Source: an uncultured Clostridium sp. (GTDB taxonomy: Bacteria > Bacillota > Clostridia > Lachnospirales > Lachnospiraceae). Taken from it: 11,767 nucleotides of DNA. The position numbers were made by a program, and so were the translations under genes. Under the pieces are notes generated by a model. It searched no databases, was not told the origin of the DNA, and saw nothing but the letters and a program-made list of their open reading frames with translations. Positions 1 to 6,463 of the stretch are shown here, piece by piece. The number at the start of each line of letters is the position of its first letter. Positions within the stretch are counted from its first letter, which is position 1. The stretch lies in assembly GCA_938036545.1 (NCBI GenBank), contig CALHQJ010000091.1:1-11767 (forward strand), in the 5' to 3' direction.

Positions 1-26
1 TTGGGGATAACGAATTTTAATTCCAT
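1..26 (-). CDS. DUF961 / Tn916 Orf23-like protein, N-terminal codons only
   Basis: Only the start of the gene is inside the window: ATG at 26-24, reading MELKFVIP and then leaving at base 1. On the minus strand AGAAAGGACAGG stands about 9-17 nt upstream as a plausible ribosome binding site. Orf23-like (YdcP) proteins of Tn916-type elements are small proteins at the start of the conjugation operon. The call rests on eight residues plus the leader layout. A different minus-strand frame, open from a GTG near 136, also runs through this stretch, so the start is not certain. Confidence 0.4.
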
Positions 27-155
27 ATAGATGTACCTGTCCTTTCTGAATGTTGTGTTTGATGGTAGGTTTCGGGTTCCGGTCTGAAAGCCGGAGGGGA
101 ACGCTCAGGCGGTGGTGATTTCTTCGTGGTATCACGTCCTTTCTGATTTTAGGGT

Positions 156-185
156 AAAAAAATAGACGCTCATTTCTGAACGTCT
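156..185 (-). terminator. Intrinsic terminator / attenuator in the leader of the minus-strand gene
   Basis: Read on the minus strand, AGACGTTCA (185-177) pairs with TGAGCGTCT (172-164): nine base pairs with one G-U wobble, closed by a GAAA tetraloop (176-173). An A and a run of seven T follow (163-156). This is a textbook Rho-independent terminator, lying about 130 nt upstream of the minus-strand ATG. A terminator inside a leader suggests attenuation of the downstream operon; the regulation itself is inferred. Confidence 0.7.
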
Positions 186-249
186 GAATTGATACACTGG
201 AAAGGCGGAATATCTGCTTTACCCTCTATATTTTTGTATATGTTGTACT

Positions 250-498
250 TACAAGGTCGCCCCAGAACAGAAAGCCAGAGTCACCTATGACAACATTCTT
301 CGGGTAGTAAAAGACCCGGAAGTGGCCGATCCGATTCGGTTCTTAAGAGAGCGGGAAGTTGTTCACTATCAAAGATTCGGAGAAGCTCTTCGTATCGTGA
401 CCGATCACTTGGATTCTAAGAATTTCTATGCATTTAATCCGGCCTTTGATAAGAAGGCGCCTGAATGTGGATGTAATTCAGGGACATTTCGAAAATAA
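250..498 (+). pseudogene. 5'-truncated CotJC-like spore coat protein (manganese catalase family)
   Basis: The + frame reads YKVAPEQKARVTYDN at 250-294 and continues through FLREREVVHYQRFGEAL and NFYAFNPAFDKK to a TAA at 496-498. This is the C-terminal part of the CotJC / manganese catalase family, a ferritin-like four-helix protein of the spore coat. It keeps a likely metal-ligand Glu (PEQKAR) and His (REREVVHYQ, codon at 364-366). The N-terminal half, with the first metal ligands, is absent. The frame stays open upstream to a stop at 190-192, but it contains no start codon and no family-like sequence before about 250. The gene therefore appears cut by the mobile-element end, and its 5' half should lie beyond that element. 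Confidence 0.72.
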
Positions 499-628
499 GG
501 AAAGAAATTTCGGAGAAGCTGTTCACATTGCTGAGCAGCTTTCCCTTTCATTTATTACCTTCACTTATTTTTCTTATAAGCGCAAAGTAAAAAATTGTCA
601 TGTTCTCCCATAAGGACATTTTGCTCGC
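499..628. other. Non-coding stretch with a short second FGEA-like segment
   Basis: No gene is supported here. TTCGGAGAAGCT at 509-520 repeats exactly the 12 bases at 376-387 of the cotJC remnant. The frame around it reads FGEAVHIAEQL, resembling FGEALRIVTDHL of the remnant. It may be debris of a second related gene or a partial duplication; the match is too short to decide. No intrinsic terminator was seen. Confidence 0.3.
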
Positions 629-657
629 TTGACATTCCAAATTAAAGCCGATACAAT
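629..657 (+). promoter_or_regulatory. Housekeeping (sigma-A) promoter of the purine permease gene
   Basis: A perfect -35 TTGACA (629-634), a 17-bp spacer and a -10 TACAAT (652-657) predict transcription starting near 664, with a 5' leader of about 43 nt. The leader is too short for a purine riboswitch, and none of the conserved purine-aptamer loops is visible. Control by a repressor is possible, but no convincing operator was seen. Confidence 0.8.
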
Positions 658-706
658 ATAAGCCGTTGTTCTGAGACAAAGAAAACGAAGGAGAAAATGA
701 AGCAGT

Positions 707-2113
707 ATGAAAGAGCAAAATTCTTTGCAAGAGGCTTATGATTTCTATGGTAAGCTTCCGTTAAGGCACGCAATTCCTCTGGGACTTCAGCATGTATTGG
801 CCATGTTTGTAGGAAACCTGACACCGATTCTGGTAATTACAGGAGCGTGCGGGCTGGGAGTTGGCAGTGAATTTGCAGATTTGCAGGTAGTCCTGCTGCA
901 GAACGCCATGCTGATTGCAGGCATTGTAACCCTGGTTCAGCTTTATGCCATTGGACCGATAGGAGGAAAGGTGCCGATTATTATGGGCACAAGTTCCGGT
1001 TTCATTGGAGTATTTAACAGTGTTGCAGCTACAATGGGCGGAGGCATTTTAACCTATGGAGCAATGATGGGCGCATCCATTGTAGGAGGTATTTTTGAGA
1101 GTGTTCTGGGATTCTTTTTAAAGCCATTAAGAAAGTTTTTCCCATCCGTTGTAACGGGTACAGTGGTACTTTCTATCGGACTTTCCCTGATTGCCATCGG
1201 CGTAAACTCCTTTGGCGGCGGAGATAAGGCGCTGGATTTCGGCTCCTATGAAAATCTGTTTTTAGGTGCTCTGGTTCTGATTGTAATCATTGTGTTAAAG
1301 CATGGAACCAAGGGGTTAACCAGCTATTCATCCATTTTGATTGGAATTATTGTAGGTTATATTGCTGCTGCAATTATGGGAATGGTTCTGTCACATACAG
1401 CAGTCAGCGCAGATGGTACCGAGTATGTAAAAGCGTGGGTACTGAACTGGGACAAGGTGGCGGCAGCAGACTGGTTTGCAGTACCAAAGCTGATGCCGGT
1501 AAAACCGGTTTTTGACTGGAAAGCAATTCTTCCGGTAGGAATTATGTTTATTGTAACTGCAGTAGAAACCGTAGGTGATATTTCCGGAGTTATGGAAGGC
1601 GGAATGGGACGGGAAGCAACAGACAGCGAGCTTTCCGGAGGCGTTATCTGCGACGGTTTGGGTTCTTCCTTTGCCGCATTATTTGGAGTTCTTCCCAACA
1701 CCTCTTTTAGCCAGAACGTAGGCCTGGTAACCATGACGAAGGTTGTAAACCGAGGTGCTCTTGCCTTTGGCGGCGTGTTCCTGATTTTCTGCGGATTGTT
1801 CCCGAAGCTGGCGGCATTAATTTCTATTATGCCTCAGAGCGTACTGGGCGGTGCGGCAGTTATGATGTTTTCTTCTATTGTGGTCAGCGGCATTCAGTTA
1901 ATTACAAAACATGCCATTTCCTCCAGAAATATTACCATTGTTTCCGTTGCTTTGGGGCTGGGATACGGAATTGGAGCAAGCAGCAATATTTTGTCCAAGC
2001 TTCCAGAAGCAGTTCAGCTGATTTTTGGCGGTTCCGGCATTGTACCGGCAGCGCTGGTGGCAATTTTATTGAATATTCTGCTTCCAGGTAAGGAAGAACA
2101 GGCAGAGTCTTAA
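707..2113 (+). CDS. NCS2 (nucleobase-ascorbate) family purine permease, probably xanthine/uric acid
   Basis: This inner-membrane permease has 468 residues, a normal length for the family, and many hydrophobic segments that fit the usual 14-helix fold. Family marks are QH at residues 28-29 in the first helix, AVETVGD around Glu287, and Q336-N-x-G-x4-T-K345. The last is the NAT signature [QEP]-N-x-G-x4-T-[RKG]. Gln at its first position is typical of xanthine/uric acid transporters, whereas Glu is typical of uracil-type members. The start is the first in-frame ATG after a stop at 698-700. AAGGAG at 688-693 lies 13 nt away, a long spacing, and an out-of-frame ATG at 697 is nearer. The gene has its own promoter and is followed by a structured repeat. 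The hydroxylase operon downstream suggests that the imported purine is oxidised. Confidence 0.9.
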   Translation: MKEQNSLQEAYDFYGKLPLRHAIPLGLQHVLAMFVGNLTPILVITGACGLGVGSEFADLQVVLLQNAMLIAGIVTLVQLYAIGPIGGKVPIIMGTSSGFIGVFNSVAATMGGGILTYGAMMGASIVGGIFESVLGFFLKPLRKFFPSVVTGTVVLSIGLSLIAIGVNSFGGGDKALDFGSYENLFLGALVLIVIIVLKHGTKGLTSYSSILIGIIVGYIAAAIMGMVLSHTAVSADGTEYVKAWVLNWDKVAAADWFAVPKLMPVKPVFDWKAILPVGIMFIVTAVETVGDISGVMEGGMGREATDSELSGGVICDGLGSSFAALFGVLPNTSFSQNVGLVTMTKVVNRGALAFGGVFLIFCGLFPKLAALISIMPQSVLGGAAVMMFSSIVVSGIQLITKHAISSRNITIVSVALGLGYGIGASSNILSKLPEAVQLIFGGSGIVPAALVAILLNILLPGKEEQAES

Positions 2114-2124
2114 ACTAAAAACAG

Positions 2125-2278
2125 GTAACTGTTCAGAACGGGGGCATCTTCTTGTCCGGCTTTGCCGGACAAGAAGCATCGGAGATTCTTCCGATGTGAA
2201 ATCTGGTATAAAAAGCTGTTTACAAGCCAGCTTGACACAGCTTTTTATACCAGATTTCCCGCCGTCCTGAATAGTTAC
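2125..2278. repeat. 154-bp structured interspersed repeat, full copy (three hairpins inside a closing stem)
   Basis: The ends pair with each other: GTAACTGTTCAGAACGG (2125-2141) with CCGTCCTGAATAGTTAC (2262-2278), apart from one wobble and one mismatch. Inside are three hairpins: a perfect 13-bp stem 2148-2160/2164-2176 with a TTT loop, a perfect 7-bp stem 2177-2183/2190-2196, and a perfect 21-bp stem 2199-2219/2237-2257 with a 17-nt loop. The flanks AAAAACAG (2117-2124) and AAAAATAG (2279-2286) differ at one base and might be a decayed target duplication. The element starts 11 nt after the permease stop. No long T run follows, so it is not a classical terminator, but it could end or protect transcripts. 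A second copy starts at 11716. MITE-like origin is inferred. Confidence 0.85.
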
Positions 2279-2307
2279 AAAAATAGTTAAAAATTTGAGA
2301 GGGTAAC

Positions 2308-3432
2308 ATGAGAAAAATTTGGAAAAAGTGGATGGCAGTGCTGTTAGCCGCATCCTTAACCACATCCTTTATTACCGGATGCAAAAGTGAAGGACAGAAG
2401 GAGACAGCGGCTCAGGCAGCCGAATCTGCTGAAGGAGCTGCAGAAAGCCAGACAGAAGAGCAGGCAGAAACTGAGGAAAGCAGCGAGGCAAATTCTGACA
2501 ACCCAAGTGGGATTACCGTAGTGGATCAGGCTGGAAGAGAGGTAACCTTAGAGGAACCGGCTGATAAACTGGTTTCTTCTTATTATATTTCCACTGCATT
2601 GCTGATTGCTCTGGGATGTGAAGATGATTTGGCAGGAATTGAGAAAAAAGGTGAAACCAGACAGCTGTACCATATGGCAGCGCCGGAACTTCTGGAACTT
2701 CCGGCAGTAGGCTCTGGAAAAGGGATTAATGTAGAGGAAACTGCAGCTTTAGAGCCAGACGTAGTCATCCTTCCAAAACGTTTGCAGGAAAGTGCAGCCA
2801 GTTTTGAAGCCCTTGACATTCCGGTAATTATTGTAAATCCGGAAACCCAGGAAGAATTTGAAGAATGCATCAGTCTGCTGGCAACGGTTACCGGAACAGA
2901 GCAAACAGGAGAAGAACTGTTAAATTACTACCATGAGAAGATGGAATTTGCCAGAGAACTGACAAAGGATGCGGAAAAACCATTGGTTTATTTAGCTTCC
3001 GGTTCTGATTATCTTAGCACCTGTACTTCCAAAATGTATCAGAATGATTTGATTTCAATGGCAGGAGGCCTCAATGTGTCTGGTGAGTTAGAGGATACGT
3101 ATTGGGCTGAAATTTCAGCAGAACAGCTGGCTGCCTGGAATCCGGAATATATTTTCGACGTCAGCTATGCAGAGTATGGACTGGACAGTTTTACGGAAAA
3201 TGAGGCGTTAGCGGAAGTCGAGGCAGTGAAAAAGGGGCAGGTATATACATTCCCATCTACAATAGAAGCCTGGGATTATCCAACTCCATCTTCTGTATTG
3301 GGAGTTCTGTGGCTGACCAATGTCCTTCATCCAGATTTGTATTCTACAGAAGATTATAAAAAAGAAGCCGTTGAATTTTACCAGAAATTCTTTGACATTC
3401 AGGTGTCAGATGAAGATTTGGGACTTCAGTAA
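2308..3432 (+). CDS. ABC importer substrate-binding lipoprotein (FecB/BtuF/MolA-type fold)
   Basis: This is the extracytoplasmic substrate-binding protein of a BtuCD-like importer, 374 residues. It has a lipoprotein signal peptide: a basic N-terminus, a hydrophobic stretch (about 9-21) and lipobox ITGC with Cys25 as the lipidation site. A low-complexity Ala/Glu/Gln/Ser-rich linker (about 28-66) follows. A Peripla_BP_2 domain runs from about GITVVDQAGREVTL (68-81) to the end, with the typical segment ETAALEPDVVILP (144-156). The family binds Fe-siderophores, haem, cobalamin or, in MolBCA systems, molybdate/tungstate. Specificity cannot be read from the sequence. The RBS GAGAGGG (2297-2303) is 4 nt from the ATG. 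It is the first gene of the seven-gene unit; no clear promoter was found between the repeat and the start. Confidence 0.88.
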   Translation: MRKIWKKWMAVLLAASLTTSFITGCKSEGQKETAAQAAESAEGAAESQTEEQAETEESSEANSDNPSGITVVDQAGREVTLEEPADKLVSSYYISTALLIALGCEDDLAGIEKKGETRQLYHMAAPELLELPAVGSGKGINVEETAALEPDVVILPKRLQESAASFEALDIPVIIVNPETQEEFEECISLLATVTGTEQTGEELLNYYHEKMEFARELTKDAEKPLVYLASGSDYLSTCTSKMYQNDLISMAGGLNVSGELEDTYWAEISAEQLAAWNPEYIFDVSYAEYGLDSFTENEALAEVEAVKKGQVYTFPSTIEAWDYPTPSSVLGVLWLTNVLHPDLYSTEDYKKEAVEFYQKFFDIQVSDEDLGLQ

Positions 3433-3444
3433 AAGAGGAAAAAA

Positions 3445-4431
3445 ATGAAACAGAAAAAGTTCTGGGTTTTGGCCGGAATCTTGCTTGGCGCCGTGATACT
3501 GTCTCTTTGCATTGGCAGATATCCTTTGACTTTACGGAATCTCTGGGATATCGTGACGGGGATTGAAAAGGGAATGGGAGAGCGGGTCTTTCTGCAGATT
3601 CGCCTGCCCAGGACTTTTTTGGTTCTGGTTTGCGGGGCAGCCTTATCGGCTTCCGGCATGGTTTACCAGCACATATTTAGAAATCCGCTGGTTTCTCCAG
3701 ATGTACTGGGGGTTACCAGTGGAGCATCTGTAGGAGCGGCTATGGCCATTCTTTTAGGAGGAACGGCGGCGTTTGTGGGACTTTCGGCATTTGCAGCAGG
3801 ACTTGCCGCCGCCTTTTTAACGCTGGCCTTGGCAAAGGCAGTAGGCGGACAGCCCAAGGTTTCTCTCTTGATTTCCGGTATTGTGATAGGGGCTATGGCA
3901 GAAGCGGGACTGATGCTGATTAAATACGGGGCAGATCCGACCCAGCAGCTTCCGTCTATTGATTACTGGCTGATGGGCAGTTTCCACACTGCAGGCTGGC
4001 AGGACGGAAAAATGGCTTTTCCTGTAGTTGCAGCAGGGATTCTGATTTTGTGGGTAATGCGCTGGAAGGTGGGAATCCTGGCATTAGGGGATGAGGAGGC
4101 TAAGAGTCTGGGCCTTCCTGTACAGCGAATCCGTCAAACTGCCATTGTTCTGGCCACCCTTTTGGCGGCTGTGGTAGTGTCTGTGGCAGGAACTGTGTCC
4201 TGGGTAGGACTGATTGTGCCGCACCTGATTCGTCAGATTTGGGGAGAAGATTTAAGGGAAAGCTTCCTTCCATGTATTATGGGCGGTTCCGCTTTTCTAC
4301 TTGCTGCTGACCTGGTTTCCAGATCCTTGACGGAAGCAGAAATTCCCATCAGTATTTTTACATCCCTTTCCGGCGCTGTACTGCTGGCAACGCTGTTGAT
4401 CTCATCGAAAAGAAAGGGGGACTGGCTGTGA
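3445..4431 (+). CDS. FecCD-type ABC importer permease
   Basis: This is the transmembrane subunit of a BtuC/FecCD family importer, 328 residues with about nine to ten hydrophobic helices. Family motifs are RLPR (53-56), RNPL followed by SPDVLGV (79-90), LPSIDYWLMGSF (169-180), GDEEAKSLGLP (215-225, the coupling region that contacts the ATPase) and GTVSWVGLIVPHLIR (249-263). The usual GAPFF near the C-terminus is replaced by GAVLLATLL (310-318), a small deviation from iron-type permeases. The start has AGAGGA at 3434-3439. It lies 12 nt after the binding-protein gene and overlaps the ATPase gene by 4 nt (GTGA), so translation is likely coupled. Confidence 0.9.
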   Translation: MKQKKFWVLAGILLGAVILSLCIGRYPLTLRNLWDIVTGIEKGMGERVFLQIRLPRTFLVLVCGAALSASGMVYQHIFRNPLVSPDVLGVTSGASVGAAMAILLGGTAAFVGLSAFAAGLAAAFLTLALAKAVGGQPKVSLLISGIVIGAMAEAGLMLIKYGADPTQQLPSIDYWLMGSFHTAGWQDGKMAFPVVAAGILILWVMRWKVGILALGDEEAKSLGLPVQRIRQTAIVLATLLAAVVVSVAGTVSWVGLIVPHLIRQIWGEDLRESFLPCIMGGSAFLLAADLVSRSLTEAEIPISIFTSLSGAVLLATLLISSKRKGDWL

Positions 4432-5258
4432 GTCTGGAAGTAAAGAACCTTTCTTTGGCATTAGGGAAAAGACAGATCTTAGAACAGGTATCCTTTTTAG
4501 CAGAAGAACCTCTTACCGTAATTTTAGGAAAAAATGGAGCAGGAAAAACCACGCTGTTAAAAACCATTGCCGGATTGTATCGGATAAATGAGGGAACTAT
4601 TTTTATAAATGGACATAAGATGACCGATCTTTCCGAAAGAAAACGGGCAAGATGGATTTCTTATGCGCCTCAGGATTGTCAGGCAGCAGGATGTCAGGTA
4701 CTGGATTTTGTGGTAATGGGAAGAAACCCCTATTTGAAGTTCTGGCAGATGCCTGGAAAAAAGGAATATGAAGACAGCAGAGAGGCATTGAAGGAACTGG
4801 GGATCAGCCATCTGGAAAAAAGAACCATGGACGCTTTAAGCGGAGGAGAAAGAAGACTCTGTTATCTGGCCAGAGCCAGGGTGCAGGAAGCACAGTGGAT
4901 GATTCTGGATGAACCGGAAAGCGGACTGGATTTTGGCAGACGCTATGAATTTTTTGAACAGTTAAAGGAATACCTGAAAAAGAATAAGAAGTATGCTATA
5001 ATAAGCGTACATGACCCGATTCTGGCAGACGCCTATGGGGATAGGATTTTATTGATGGAAAAGGGTCAGATATTAGCTAGTATACACAAAAATGACAGAG
5101 ATTACGAAGGACAGCTTGCCGGCGGATTAAAACGTCTGTATGGGCCAAAAGCCTGTCTGATTAAAGACGGAGACCAGAGAGCAGTTGTTTGGAGAGGAGA
5201 GAAAGATGCTGACTATTCAGAATTATGTGAAGGCAGCCAGTCTGGAAGAAGCCTATGA
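4428..5258 (+). CDS. ABC importer ATP-binding protein (FecE/BtuD/MolC-type)
   Basis: This cytoplasmic ATPase energises the importer; it has 276 residues. Walker A is GKNGAGKT (34-41), the Q-loop Gln is at 82 (APQD), the signature is LSGGE (137-141), Walker B is MILDEP (158-163), the D-loop is SGLD (165-168) and the switch His is 195 (SVHDP). The start is GTG, set by AAAGGGGG at 4413-4420, and overlaps the permease stop. The 3' end carries the RBS and first 53 nt of the next gene, the hydroxylase FAD subunit, in another frame. That is a strong sign of co-expression. The tail after about residue 245 is hydrophilic and without a recognisable domain. Confidence 0.92.
   Translation: MSLEVKNLSLALGKRQILEQVSFLAEEPLTVILGKNGAGKTTLLKTIAGLYRINEGTIFINGHKMTDLSERKRARWISYAPQDCQAAGCQVLDFVVMGRNPYLKFWQMPGKKEYEDSREALKELGISHLEKRTMDALSGGERRLCYLARARVQEAQWMILDEPESGLDFGRRYEFFEQLKEYLKKNKKYAIISVHDPILADAYGDRILLMEKGQILASIHKNDRDYEGQLAGGLKRLYGPKACLIKDGDQRAVVWRGEKDADYSELCEGSQSGRSL
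5191..5199 (+). promoter_or_regulatory. Internal ribosome binding site that fixes the FAD-subunit start
   Basis: GGAGAGGAG lies inside the ABC ATPase coding sequence, 6 nt before the ATG at 5206. The upstream in-frame TTG at 5185 has no comparable site in front of it and would put the RBS inside the coding region, so 5206 is preferred. Confidence 0.75.
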
Positions 5259-6009
5259 GCTGAATCAGAAAAAGAGCAATCGGATTATCGGCGGGATGCT
5301 TTGGCTGAAAATGAGCCATATGCGGGTTCAGACAGCCATTGATTTATCAGGACTTGGGCTTGATACTATAGAAGAGGATGACAAGGAGTTCCGTATCGGA
5401 GCTATGGTAACCCTGAGGCAGTTAGAGCTTCATAAAGGGCTGAATCAGTATACAAAAGGAAGCATGAGGGAAAGTGTACGTCACATTGTAGGAGTTCAGT
5501 TCCGCAATCTGGCTACAGCAGGCGGCAGTATTTTCGGCCGTTTTGGATTTTCGGATGTGTTAACGGAGTTTATGGCATTAGGTGCATATGTGGAGCTTTA
5601 TAAAGCCGGAAGAGTCAGCTTGGAGGAGTTTACAAAAATGCCGGCTGACCGAGATGTTTTAGTGCGGCTTATTGTGCCGAAAAATATGGCGGACACGGTT
5701 TATTTGTCTATGAGAAATACCAGCACGGATTTTCCGGTGCTGACCTGTGCTGTAAGCAGAGATCAGGATGGAGCAACCAGTGCAGTGATTGGAGCAAGGC
5801 CAGGAAGAGCCGTATGGATTCCGGATTCTGAACAGATTTTACAAAACAACATTACAGAAGAAAAGGCAGAGGCTTTTGGAACTTATGCAGCAGGACAGAT
5901 TGTTACCGGAAGCAATATGAGAGCCGGAGCAGAGTACCGCAGACACCTGGCAGAGGTGCTGGTTAAGAGAGCTGTTTTACAGATGGGAGGCAGACAACAT
6001 GAGGATTAA
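5206..6009 (+). CDS. Xanthine dehydrogenase-family FAD-binding subunit
   Basis: This is the medium subunit (XdhB/CoxM type) that passes electrons from the 2Fe-2S centres to FAD. It has 267 residues, in the family range. The N-terminal FAD_binding_5-like part runs to about residue 160 and contains RNLATAGGS (100-108), matching the conserved RN-x-AT-x-GGN/S flavin motif, then RFGFSD (112-117). The C-terminal CO_deh_flav_C-like part spans about 165-260. The first FAD motif, usually GG-x-T-D-L, reads GGMLWLKM (29-36), so this is a divergent branch and FAD binding may differ. The gene overlaps the ABC ATPase by 53 nt and the 2Fe-2S gene by 11 nt. The true substrate of the complex is not shown by this subunit. 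Confidence 0.85.
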   Translation: MLTIQNYVKAASLEEAYELNQKKSNRIIGGMLWLKMSHMRVQTAIDLSGLGLDTIEEDDKEFRIGAMVTLRQLELHKGLNQYTKGSMRESVRHIVGVQFRNLATAGGSIFGRFGFSDVLTEFMALGAYVELYKAGRVSLEEFTKMPADRDVLVRLIVPKNMADTVYLSMRNTSTDFPVLTCAVSRDQDGATSAVIGARPGRAVWIPDSEQILQNNITEEKAEAFGTYAAGQIVTGSNMRAGAEYRRHLAEVLVKRAVLQMGGRQHED

Positions 6010-6463
6010 GGTTTTCGTAAATGGAAAAAAAGTAGAAGAAGACGTGGCCTGCGATCTGCTGTTAATTGACTTTTTGAGAGAACACGGATACAAAAGCGTA
6101 AAACGGGGCTGTGAGACGTCTAACTGCGGCTTGTGTACTGTCATGCTGAACGGGACTCCGGTGCTTTCCTGTTCTTTGCTGGCAGTGAGAGCCGACGGCT
6201 GTCAGGTAGAGACACTGGAGGGATTAAAAGAAGAAGCAGCCGAGTTTGGCGCATTTATTGCGGATCAGGGCGCAGAGCAGTGCGGCTTCTGCAATCCTGG
6301 ACTGATGATGAATGCCATTGCCCTGTTTCGGGAATATCCAGATCCGGATGAAGAAACGATTAAGGAGTATTTGGCAGGAAACCTTTGCCGCTGTTCCGGT
6401 TATGAGGGACAGCTTCGGGGAATCCAGGCATTTCTAAAATGGAAAAAGGAGGGACGGCAATGA
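5999..6463 (+). CDS. Xanthine dehydrogenase-family 2Fe-2S subunit
   Basis: This small iron-sulfur subunit (XdhC/CoxS type) has 154 residues, the normal length. The N-terminal plant-type ferredoxin domain binds one cluster through Cys38, Cys43, Cys46 and Cys58 (C-x4-C-G-x-C-x11-C). The C-terminal helical domain binds the second through Cys95 and Cys98 (QCGFCNPG) and Cys130 and Cys132 (LCRCSGY). All eight ligands are present, so an intact electron path from the molybdenum site to FAD is expected. The ATG overlaps the end of the FAD gene. Its stop overlaps the next start in an ATGA arrangement, which suggests coupled translation and equal stoichiometry. Confidence 0.95.
   Translation: MRIKVFVNGKKVEEDVACDLLLIDFLREHGYKSVKRGCETSNCGLCTVMLNGTPVLSCSLLAVRADGCQVETLEGLKEEAAEFGAFIADQGAEQCGFCNPGLMMNAIALFREYPDPDEETIKEYLAGNLCRCSGYEGQLRGIQAFLKWKKEGRQ

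Larger units (their letters stand above)
1..254 (-). mobile_element. Probable outer end of a Tn916-family integrative conjugative element
   Basis: Three observations support this. A minus-strand start at 24-26 reads MELKFVIP, which matches my recollection of the N-terminus of DUF961 / Tn916 Orf23 proteins, the first genes of that conjugation module. A typical intrinsic terminator lies in its leader (156-185). Homology of the adjacent cotJC remnant begins abruptly at about 250-256. The near-palindrome TTGTACTTACAA (243-254) sits at the junction and could be part of an attachment site. On the minus strand TTGTAA (254-249) and TATAGA, 18 nt apart, could form the leader promoter. The exact boundary, recombinase type and element length cannot be seen here. 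Confidence 0.45.

Noticed and set aside
591..622. Imperfect inverted repeat AAAATTGTC...GACATTTT upstream of the permease promoter as an operator
   Set aside because: The arms are AT-rich, unequal in length and 15 nt apart. They match no regulator site I can name.
664..706. Purine riboswitch in the permease leader
   Set aside because: The predicted leader is only about 43 nt, and the conserved purine-aptamer loop sequences are absent.
1357..1734. 125-codon minus-strand reading frame opposite the permease
   Set aside because: It lies wholly within a well-supported membrane protein gene, has no RBS, and its sequence is a low-complexity antisense shadow.
2199..2257. The 21-bp hairpin as a classical intrinsic terminator of the permease gene
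   Set aside because: No T run follows; the next bases are CCCGCCGTCC, and the stem belongs to the larger repeat.
2232..2260. TTGACA inside the repeat as a promoter for the ABC-hydroxylase operon
   Set aside because: It is a perfect -35 hexamer, but at 16-18 bp spacing there is only ATTTCC-like sequence. TATACC lies just 8 bp away. It also sits in a hairpin loop.
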